A stretch of DNA of 64,000 nt from Methylococcus mesophilus. GTDB lineage: Bacteria; Pseudomonadota; Gammaproteobacteria; Methylococcales; Methylococcaceae. Shown here piece by piece: positions 51,481 through 58,083 of this stretch; position 1 is the first letter of the stretch; the number at the start of each line of letters is the position of its first letter. The notes under the pieces were generated by a model that saw only the letters and a list, made by a program, of their open reading frames with translations, was not told the DNA's origin and searched no databases. The stretch is from the NCBI RefSeq assembly GCF_026247885.1, contig NZ_CP110921.1, positions 992,001 through 1,056,000 of the forward strand, written 5' to 3'. The translations under genes were made by a program, and so were the position numbers.

Positions 51481-52059
51481 CTAGTTCAGGTCATCGTCCT
51501 TGTAGTACTTGGCGCCGGAGATGCTGATGCCGACGATAGCGCCGGCTTCGCTGATCTGGTACATCGTCACGCCCGGCGACACGGTGACCCCGAGACGACC
51601 GCCCGCACCCTGGGTAGTTGTCTGCAGGGCGGCCTCGGTATTCCCGCCGAACTCCCAGCCCGAATTCACGAACTTGTCGAAGGCATCCCGCGTGTCGAAC
51701 AGGAGCACGACGCGGAACTTCTGGGCTCCGAAGCCCAGGCCCGGCGAAAGCTCGAACATCTTCATGAAGGTCGCCTTCTGGGTCGCGTTGCTGATGGCGA
51801 CACCTTCGCCGTGCGAGCCGCCGCCGAAGATGATCTTCAAGCCGAAGTCGCTGAACACCGCATAACCGGCCGACTTGCGGACGCGCGCCTTGGCCTCGGG
51901 ATAACTCTGATAGAGCTGTGCCATAGTCTGGCTCGCCATCGAGCGGATTTCCGCCCGCTGCGACTCTTTTTCGGCGCGAGTCAGCGGCTGCGACGCGCAG
52001 CCGGACAAGAAGAGAACGAAAACAGCGAACAGCGCAAATGCTTTCGGGGTTCTAGTCAT
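51481..52059 (-). CDS. SYLF/YSC84-domain lipoprotein
   Basis: A 192-aa lipoprotein (lipobox LFLSGCAS) with a SYLF lipid-binding domain: AKARVRKSAGYAVFSDFGLKIIFGGGSHGEGVAI, MKMFELSPGLGFGAQKFRVVLLFDT, and the C-terminal GISISGAKYYKDDDL. Bacterial SYLF proteins are envelope-localised and little characterised. Gene convergent with the symporter. Confidence 0.85.
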   Translation of the reverse strand: MTRTPKAFALFAVFVLFLSGCASQPLTRAEKESQRAEIRSMASQTMAQLYQSYPEAKARVRKSAGYAVFSDFGLKIIFGGGSHGEGVAISNATQKATFMKMFELSPGLGFGAQKFRVVLLFDTRDAFDKFVNSGWEFGGNTEAALQTTTQGAGGRLGVTVSPGVTMYQISEAGAIVGISISGAKYYKDDDLN

Positions 52060-52157
52060 CTGGAGTCTTTCCTTCGCTGGGGTTGTAAAAAATGTAGTCA
52101 GACAAAACCTGCGGCATCAGTTTAATCCGAGCGTGCCCCGGTCAATACCTGCTAAAT

Positions 52158-52544
52158 CTACCAAATTGCCTTGGCATAGAACGCCCGCACGGTTTCATCC
52201 TTGCTGAGCAAAGGCAAATCGAACAGCTTCGCCGTGGCGACGATCGTCCGGTCGGCCGGATCGCGATGCTCCCACTGGAGTTCGAGATTAGCCATCCAAT
52301 GTTCAACGTCGACCGGAACGATCCGCAAGCCCTTCACGAGCTGGAGCCGGCGGACGTAATCGGCGAAGTCGATGCCGAGCTCGAGCTGGCCTCGCTTGAC
52401 CTTGATGCCGATCTCCCAAAGGGAGACGGAGCTCACTATCGCACCGACCGAGGCGACGGCATCGCAATGCCGCTTGGCAGGCGCGGAAAGCCGTCCCGGA
52501 TCCAGCGTCCACCATACCAGCACGTGGGTATCGAGAACGACCAT
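52158..52544 (-). CDS. PIN-domain toxin (VapC-like)
   Basis: A 128-aa PIN ribonuclease-type toxin. Acidic active-site residues are in VVLDTHVLVWW, SSVSLWEIGIKVKRG and HRDPADRTIVATAKL. Its ATG overlaps the antitoxin TGA by one base, the usual translational coupling; a start five codons earlier inside the antitoxin is possible. It probably cleaves tRNA or rRNA when the antitoxin is degraded. Confidence 0.88.
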   Translation of the reverse strand: MVVLDTHVLVWWTLDPGRLSAPAKRHCDAVASVGAIVSSVSLWEIGIKVKRGQLELGIDFADYVRRLQLVKGLRIVPVDVEHWMANLELQWEHRDPADRTIVATAKLFDLPLLSKDETVRAFYAKAIW

Positions 52545-52777
52545 CAGGTGATTCCCCATTCTTCAGTCGTGGACGCCAGTAAATCACCGTGATAGGCGAT
52601 CTTACCCCGCACGTCGGCGAAAGCTTCGTCCACCGTCATTTCCCGATGGTAGGGAACGACTTTCAGCACCGGCTGGCCGTTGCTGGTAACGACCAGTTCC
52701 TCGCCGCTGGCTTCGATATCCCGAAAATATTCGAGCATGCGCGCCTTCAAGACACTCTTGGATACGACCTTCATCAT
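52544..52777 (-). CDS. Phd/YefM-type antitoxin
   Basis: A 77-aa antitoxin with the Phd/YefM N-terminal DNA-binding fold (VSKSVLKARMLEYFRDIEASGEELVVTSNGQPVLKVVPYH) and a short acidic C-terminal tail that would wrap the toxin (STTEEWG). This Phd-PIN pairing is a hybrid of the classic Phd-Doc and VapBC modules and is common. The operon stands alone between the SYLF gene and the large srf-type operon. Confidence 0.85.
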   Translation of the reverse strand: MMKVVSKSVLKARMLEYFRDIEASGEELVVTSNGQPVLKVVPYHREMTVDEAFADVRGKIAYHGDLLASTTEEWGIT

Positions 52778-52794
52778 CGAGCCCCGGATACGAC

Positions 52795-52810
52795 CATAGT
52801 CATCACTATG
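52795..52810. promoter_or_regulatory. Inverted repeat, candidate antitoxin operator
   Basis: CATAGT-CATC-ACTATG forms a perfect 6-bp inverted repeat 18 bp before the antitoxin start, in an AT-rich patch between the toxin-antitoxin genes and the ABC permease end. Antitoxins of this type autoregulate by binding such palindromes at their promoter. Confidence 0.45.
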
Positions 52811-52838
52811 ATCATAATAGGGATAGGCGTCAAGGCAC

Positions 52839-54065
52839 TTAAACTTGCCGCAAACTCTCCGCCGGCTCGATACGGAGCACGTCCGCCACGCCGATCAGCG
52901 AAGCGATGACGGCGAGCACTTCTGTCAACAGCGCCGCTATCGCCCCGTCGCGCAGCAGCAGGCGGCACACGAATTCGTCCCGGCCCAGGTCCATCCGAAA
53001 GGTCTGGTTGATCGCCTCCGCTGCCGCGAAATAGGCGGCAAACGACAGTGCGATTCCAGCCGCGGCGACGCCTGCGGCCTGGACGGCCGGGAAGCCGGCG
53101 AGCAGCCGGTTGCGTATGCCGACCAGGCGCAGCAGCGCCAGTTCGCGCCGCTTGCGTTCGACGTTGGCCCAGAGGCTGGCGCCCAGCGACAGCACGCAGC
53201 CGGCGACGCCGACCCCGGCGATCAGGCGGAACAGGAAACTCAGGGCATGGTCGATGTTCTTGACCAGTTCGATGTCTTTGCTGCGGGTGGAGACGTCGTA
53301 GCCTTGGGTGCGCAGCGACTCGGCCAGCCCCGGCACCGCTTCCAGACTACGCGCATAGAGCCGGAGCCGGGCGTAGCGGGACGAACCGGAGGTGGGAGAC
53401 GTGCCGTCGGCAACGCCCAGCTCGGACACGGCGTAACCGTCGCGGTAACGTTCCAGGGCTTGCAAGAGGGGTAAAGATACGAACGCGCCCCAGCCGGAAT
53501 AATGGGATTCGGCCAGCACGGCGCTCACTCGCAGCGGCAGCCTCAGCACCTGGCGCTGCTGGTGGAGATTGCGGTAGACGACGCCTTCCACCCGCATCCC
53601 GGCCGAAACGCCGAGTTTGCCTGCCGCCTCGCGGGTCAAAGCCAGCTCGCCCAGCCCTTGCGGAACTGCATCCTCGACGCCGAACAGCGGATCGCCGGTA
53701 TCCGTAGGAATCAGGTCGACGTCCTGCAGGCCTATCCCATCGGCTGCGGCAAGGTCCAGGGTGGCGGCCAGGGTCCGGGTGCTGGGCACTGCAAAGCCGA
53801 CTTGCGGATTCGAGCGGAGCCTTTCCAACCAATCTGGCTCCAAGGAGGCGTTCAGCCGCCAGACGATCTCGAGGTTGCGCGGATCGGATTTCAGCCGCAC
53901 CGTGAGGGTGTCGACGATGCCGGACTTCAGGCCGAACAGCACCAGCAGGGGAGCCAGCACGGCGGCGATCGCCAGCGCCAGGCAGAGCGATACCCGCCAT
54001 TCGTGGAATAGATCGCGGCCGGCGAGCCCGCCGACTAAACGCAGTTGGCGCAACGTCTCACGCAT
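52839..54065 (-). CDS. FtsX-type ABC permease of the srf-linked operon
   Basis: A 408-aa permease with an N-terminal helix (SLCLALAIAAVLAPLLVLFGLKSG), a large extracytoplasmic domain of about 220 residues and three C-terminal helices (LFRLIAGVGVAGCVLSLGASLW, GFPAVQAAGVAAAGIALSFAAYF, LTEVLAVIASLIGVADVL). The ERKRRELALLRLVGI segment is the usual coupling element. It is in the LolC/E-MacB-FtsX superfamily but no adaptor gene is adjacent. Its start lies inside the 3' end of the ATPase gene (8-bp overlap), so the two are co-translated. It is the last gene of the operon. Confidence 0.85.
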   Translation of the reverse strand: MRETLRQLRLVGGLAGRDLFHEWRVSLCLALAIAAVLAPLLVLFGLKSGIVDTLTVRLKSDPRNLEIVWRLNASLEPDWLERLRSNPQVGFAVPSTRTLAATLDLAAADGIGLQDVDLIPTDTGDPLFGVEDAVPQGLGELALTREAAGKLGVSAGMRVEGVVYRNLHQQRQVLRLPLRVSAVLAESHYSGWGAFVSLPLLQALERYRDGYAVSELGVADGTSPTSGSSRYARLRLYARSLEAVPGLAESLRTQGYDVSTRSKDIELVKNIDHALSFLFRLIAGVGVAGCVLSLGASLWANVERKRRELALLRLVGIRNRLLAGFPAVQAAGVAAAGIALSFAAYFAAAEAINQTFRMDLGRDEFVCRLLLRDGAIAALLTEVLAVIASLIGVADVLRIEPAESLRQV

Positions 54066-54774
54066 TGGCTGGCCATTCCAAGCGGCTGCGGCAACCGGCG
54101 GGGCCAGCTTCCGGCACGACCCGGACCTCCGGCAGTCCCAGCTTGCGCACCAGCGCCCAGTCGTGGGAAACAATCACGAGGGCGATGCCGAATTCCGCCG
54201 CCAATTCCAGCATCAGCCGGCAGACTTCCAGCGCCTGGGGCGGATCGAGCGCGGCGGTGGGTTCATCGGCCAGCACCAGGGCGGGCCGGTGGGCGAAGGC
54301 GCGGGCGATGGCGGCCCGCTGGCGCTCCCCGACCGAAAGGGCGCGGGGTTTCTTGGCTGCGAGGCGGGCGAGTCCCAGGCGAGCCAGCAACTCGCCGGTC
54401 AGCGCGTCCGGCCCCAATCCCAGCAGGCGGCGTGAGAGCTCGACGTTTTCCCGCAAGTTGAGGAAAGGAAGCAGGCCGCCGGTCTGCAGGACATAGCCCA
54501 GGTGCCTGGAGCGCAGGGTGGCGAGCCCGCCGTCTCCGCCGGACCGCCATAGCGCGGCCACGTCATGGTCGAGAAACCGGAACGCATCCGCCCGATCCGG
54601 GCGCAGCACCAGTCCGAGCAGGTCGAGCAGGGTGCTCTTGCCGGAGCCGCTGGGGCCGGTGACGGCCAGGCATTCGCCTTTGCGGAGGGACAAACCCTCG
54701 ACCGCCAGCGTGAAAGCCCCCTCGCCTTCGCCCCGGCGCCGCTCGACGCAGGAAAGCTCCAGCAACGGCGTCAC
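54058..54774 (-). CDS. ABC ATPase of the srf-linked operon
   Basis: A 238-aa LolD/MacB-like ATPase with Walker A GPSGSGKST, a signature loop reading LSVGERQRAAIARAF in place of LSGGQ, Walker B LVLADEPTAALD and switch His in IVSHD. The GTG start is supported by its GTGA overlap with the VWA gene stop. It would energise the FtsX-type permease just downstream. The altered signature (SVGE) is within natural variation for FtsE/LolD relatives. Confidence 0.86.
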   Translation of the reverse strand: MTPLLELSCVERRRGEGEGAFTLAVEGLSLRKGECLAVTGPSGSGKSTLLDLLGLVLRPDRADAFRFLDHDVAALWRSGGDGGLATLRSRHLGYVLQTGGLLPFLNLRENVELSRRLLGLGPDALTGELLARLGLARLAAKKPRALSVGERQRAAIARAFAHRPALVLADEPTAALDPPQALEVCRLMLELAAEFGIALVIVSHDWALVRKLGLPEVRVVPEAGPAGCRSRLEWPANA

Positions 54775-56732
54775 GGCAAGGCGCCGATCGGCACCGGGTA
54801 GACCGCTTCGCTGGGGTCGTTCGAGCCGTCCAGCATCACCCAGCGGTCGGCGTCGTCGTGGTAGATCTGGTAGTGCCGCAGCTTGCGGCGGAGGCCGTCG
54901 AGGAAGTCCTCCTGCTGCCGCTGGCTCCACTGCTCCCATTGATCGGAAGTCAGGTTCATCACCGCGCTCTTGTACGGCAAGCCTTCCAGGTATTCGCCGA
55001 GCAGGCCCAGTTCGGCCAGCTTGCGGGCCTTGGGGTCGGCCAGCTTGGCGGGATCGCGCACCAGATGCGCGGCCGAGGACCGCAGCAGGTCGAAGAAGGC
55101 GGCGGTGCCGGTGGTTTCCTGCGACTTCTCGCCCTGGTCGAGGATGAGCTTGACGGTCTGGCTGAGATTGCTCAGTTCGTTCTTGGTCAGCAGCACCCGC
55201 ACTTCGGTGGCGGCCAGCTCAGGATGGGCGTAGTCGCGGTCGCACAGCCAGGCCTGGAACAGATCCGGCGCCTGCGTGCCCTTCTCCCGGCCGAGATAGG
55301 CGAGCTGCATGGCGTGGCCCAGCAGCAGGGCGTCGCTGGTGATCCGTTCGCTCTCGTCCTTCGGTTTGACGCTCGCCGCGGTGCGTGCACTGCCGGCCAC
55401 CATCTGGCCTTGCGAGGCCCCTTCCACCAGCTTGGCCATGGTGTCGGCCAGCGAATCGACGATCTTCCCGAACCTGCCCACGTCGCCGGATTCGACGTCG
55501 TAATACAGCGGCCGGCCGGCAACCGGGTTCTGGGTCAGCGCCTTGTACTGGCCGGCGGCCTTGGCATGGTCGGCCTTGCCGGCGGGCGTCTTCAGGTGCA
55601 GTCCGAACAGGGCCACGCCGAGCTGTTCGGCCTCGATGCGGACCTGCTCCGCGCCGAGTCTGGTCTGGGACAGCGGGTCGTTGCCGTCGATGGCGCCGGC
55701 GTCGGTGATGAGAACCACGTAGCGCCCGCCGAATTCGCTCCATTTGATCTTTTGCAGCGCAGTCATCACGCCGGCGTAACTGTCCTCGTCGAACGCCGAG
55801 CTCGACACCTTGGCCGGGCTGAGGCTCGCGACCTTGGCGAGAAAGTCCTTGCCGGTCTTCACTTCGCCGGGGTCGGCGTAGACCTTGGAGACGTATTCCA
55901 GCCCCGGTACCGCCTGGGTGCTGGAACGGAAGGCGACCAGCCCGAACCGGACCTGATCGCCCAGCCCGGCTTTCTCGAGCTTGGCGTAGACCCGGCGCAC
56001 GGCGTCTCGGGTGCGGTCGATGTACGGCCCCATGGAGATGGTCGAATCGATCACGAACACCACCGCGGCGCTGAAGCTGCGCAGCACGGAAGGCGCATCG
56101 TGGGCCTTGCGCTGGGCTTCCGCCGGCGAAGTTTCGCCGGACTTGGCGGTAACCGAGGCGACCTCCAGTACCCGCACATTGCGCGGCGAGGTGAGTTCCT
56201 CCGCCTGCATGATGGGCAGCAGGTAGAATTTCTTGGCCGGATCGACGTATTCCTGGGGTTCCATCGAAATCAGCCGAGGATCGGGCTTGCCGGATTCCAC
56301 GGTCTTCAGGATGGACGCGGCCGCGGCGCCGGGATCGGCGGCCTTGAGCAACTCCAGCACGCTCTCCTTCTTCTCGAACAATGGCGCCCTGGAACGGTTG
56401 GCCGGATTGGTGAACGCCAGCGTCAGTTGCTGGTTCCACGGCACGCTCTGGGCGGCGTCCAGCCAGCCGTCGATCTTGCCGCGGGCATTGCCGCCGACCT
56501 GCAGCCATTCCTTGCCGTCCAGGGTTTCCCGCTCGTAGACGTAGTAGCGCGACAGCGCCGCCGCGGGCTTGCCGTCGGTCTTTCCCGGATTGGGCACGAT
56601 GCGGGCGCCGGGGCGGGTCAGGACGCGCTGGTAGAGGGTTTTCTTGCCGGGCATCAGCAGAGGCTCGGCGGCAAAGGCCGGAGCCATGAACAGAACGGCG
56701 ACGAAGCCGAATACCCTCAAGCGCAGTTTCAT
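54771..56732 (-). CDS. Exported VWA-domain protein of the srf-linked operon
   Basis: A 653-aa protein with a Sec signal (LRVFGFVAVLFMAPAFAA). An N-terminal SH3-like region (TLYQRVLTRPGARIVPNPG to KIDGWLDAAQSVPW, about residues 30-95) precedes a VWA domain at about 220-410, whose MIDAS motif is VFVIDSTISMG (DxTxS) with a later Asp in VLITDAGAID. The C-terminal ~200 residues are helical. This layout resembles the C-terminal VWA part of PpkA-type proteins, but without a kinase domain; that similarity is from memory. It is probably periplasmic and may signal to or gate the ABC pair, to which it is coupled by a 4-bp overlap. Confidence 0.8.
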   Translation of the reverse strand: MKLRLRVFGFVAVLFMAPAFAAEPLLMPGKKTLYQRVLTRPGARIVPNPGKTDGKPAAALSRYYVYERETLDGKEWLQVGGNARGKIDGWLDAAQSVPWNQQLTLAFTNPANRSRAPLFEKKESVLELLKAADPGAAAASILKTVESGKPDPRLISMEPQEYVDPAKKFYLLPIMQAEELTSPRNVRVLEVASVTAKSGETSPAEAQRKAHDAPSVLRSFSAAVVFVIDSTISMGPYIDRTRDAVRRVYAKLEKAGLGDQVRFGLVAFRSSTQAVPGLEYVSKVYADPGEVKTGKDFLAKVASLSPAKVSSSAFDEDSYAGVMTALQKIKWSEFGGRYVVLITDAGAIDGNDPLSQTRLGAEQVRIEAEQLGVALFGLHLKTPAGKADHAKAAGQYKALTQNPVAGRPLYYDVESGDVGRFGKIVDSLADTMAKLVEGASQGQMVAGSARTAASVKPKDESERITSDALLLGHAMQLAYLGREKGTQAPDLFQAWLCDRDYAHPELAATEVRVLLTKNELSNLSQTVKLILDQGEKSQETTGTAAFFDLLRSSAAHLVRDPAKLADPKARKLAELGLLGEYLEGLPYKSAVMNLTSDQWEQWSQRQQEDFLDGLRRKLRHYQIYHDDADRWVMLDGSNDPSEAVYPVPIGALP

Positions 56733-58072
56733 TTCGCCTTCTCCTCACATTCCTTCAACAGTGCCTCAGCGGCCGCATCGCCCGGCGCTTCCGCGACGGA
56801 CTTGCGCAGCAATTCCAGGGCGTGCGACAGGAAGGCCGGGTCCTGGGTATTGCGGCAGTACAGCCGCCCCGCCCCGAGCCTGCCATCCTTGTCTCCGGTG
56901 CGGGCCGCCTCGTCGTACCAGTAAGCCGCGGTCTCCCAGTCGGCGTTCGCCGCAGGGCTGGTTTCGGCGGACCAGGTGTCCGGATCGTACATCCGGCCCA
57001 GTTGGATATAAGCCTTCGGCGCACCCAGCTCCGCGGCCTCCTGGAACAACTGGCGGGCGGCATCCGGCTGGTGTGCAGCCAGACTCTTCTGCGCCGCCGC
57101 CAGGCAATCCTCGGCGCTTAAGCCCGTGCAATGCTGGGGCGGTGAAATCGGCTGCACCTCGGCGTTCTGCTCCGTCTTCGGCGCGGCGGTTTGGCACTGC
57201 GGCCCCGGCAGCGCGGGGATGCGGCAGTCCCACCAAGCCCAAGCGCCCGCGCCGGCCAGCGCCAGGGCGAGGGCGAATCCGAGCCAGAGGCGGCGCGACG
57301 GACGGGGAACAGGCACCGGAACCGGCTCGGGCGGCGGCTCCAGCGCCGGAATGGGCTCGGATTCGGAAACCGGCGCAGGCTCCGGGACCGGTTCAGGCTC
57401 CGCTTGGGGCGCGGGAGCCGGCTTGGCTTCGAAATATGCGCCGGAACCGAGCAAAGGCCGCTGAATCCGCAGGACGCAAGGGTAGCGGGCGCCGTCCGCC
57501 GACAGGGTCAGGCGGAACACCACGCTGTGGGGCTGGCTGACGATGGGGTCGACGATTTCGGGGCCGACCGGGATTTGGCGGGGGATGGACTGGAGGGTCC
57601 CCTGGCCCATAGATAGCATATCGGCGCCATGCGGCTTGTCACCCTCATCCGGCCCTTCGGGCCACCTTTTGTTTTCGGGCCATCCTGCCCGAAACCCTTC
57701 GGGTGAGCGCTGCTCAACCAAAACCGCTCCCGGCGGTTTTGTCCCAGAGGGAGAAGGATGCGAAGATCGGGCTTCGGCTGCTATTTCCTGAACTGTGGAA
57801 AAAGAAGATACGTCCGCTCCCTTCTCCCTCTGGGAGAAGGGTTGGGGATGAGGGCCTGCAACCGCAGAATCAGGCCCAACCTCCGAATCCACCCCATGCC
57901 AGAATTCCTGAGCCTGCCAAGTCCCCCCCGGCCCCAGAAAAGGCGCCGAGCCCTGGTTACGCTCCAGGCAGAATTCCAGCCGGCCCGCGGTTTGCTCCAG
58001 CCCGCCGACGCGGATCAGCCCGTGGCCGGGGCCCATGCCCGGATCGTTGACCAGTTCGCATTTGATCGCCAT
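56729..58072 (-). CDS. Sel1-like single-pass membrane protein of the srf-linked operon
   Basis: A 447-aa protein not assigned to a named family. The N-terminal part (MAIKCELVNDPGMGPGHG...) recurs as a beta-rich domain up to RYPCVLRIQ. Then come a Pro/Glu repeat spacer (PAPAPQAEPEPVPEPAP), one transmembrane helix (LWLGFALALALAGAGAWAWW, about residue 275) and a C-terminal Sel1/TPR-like repeat domain (DAARQLFQEAAELGAPKAYIQLGRMYDP, AAYWYDEAARTGDKDGRLGAGRLY). Residues about 73-144 are encoded by a 213-bp intergenic-type repeat inserted in frame. It starts 11 bp after SrfC and overlaps the VWA gene by ATGA. Confidence 0.72.
   Translation of the reverse strand: MAIKCELVNDPGMGPGHGLIRVGGLEQTAGRLEFCLERNQGSAPFLGPGGTWQAQEFWHGVDSEVGPDSAVAGPHPQPFSQREKGADVSSFSTVQEIAAEARSSHPSPSGTKPPGAVLVEQRSPEGFRAGWPENKRWPEGPDEGDKPHGADMLSMGQGTLQSIPRQIPVGPEIVDPIVSQPHSVVFRLTLSADGARYPCVLRIQRPLLGSGAYFEAKPAPAPQAEPEPVPEPAPVSESEPIPALEPPPEPVPVPVPRPSRRLWLGFALALALAGAGAWAWWDCRIPALPGPQCQTAAPKTEQNAEVQPISPPQHCTGLSAEDCLAAAQKSLAAHQPDAARQLFQEAAELGAPKAYIQLGRMYDPDTWSAETSPAANADWETAAYWYDEAARTGDKDGRLGAGRLYCRNTQDPAFLSHALELLRKSVAEAPGDAAAEALLKECEEKAK
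57642..57854. repeat. Composite REP/BIME-type element inside a gene
   Basis: A 213-bp element bounded by CCCTCATCC and GGATGAGGG. It contains stacked hairpins: GGCCC-TTC-GGGCC, TTCGGGC-GCCCGAA, AAAACCGC-TCCCG-GCGGTTTT, and CCCTTCTCCC-TCT-GGGAGAAGGG near the right end, with an inverted partner (TCCCAGAGGGAGAAGG) near 57742. The right-end hairpin matches the one in the 44.8-kb element. Its length is 71 codons exactly, and it is translated through as a low-complexity insert (PHPQPFSQREKG at one side). Confidence 0.75.
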
Positions 58073-58083
58073 CGCCGCCTCCC

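Noticed and set aside
54858-56924. A 688-codon plus-strand open frame opposite the VWA gene
   Set aside because: The minus-strand frame has a signal peptide, MIDAS motif and overlaps with both neighbours; the opposite frame has none.
57640-57860. Hairpin array considered as a CRISPR or an intrinsic terminator
   Set aside because: Hairpins differ from one another, there are no regular spacers, and the region is inside an open reading frame; a REP/BIME-type repeat fits better.
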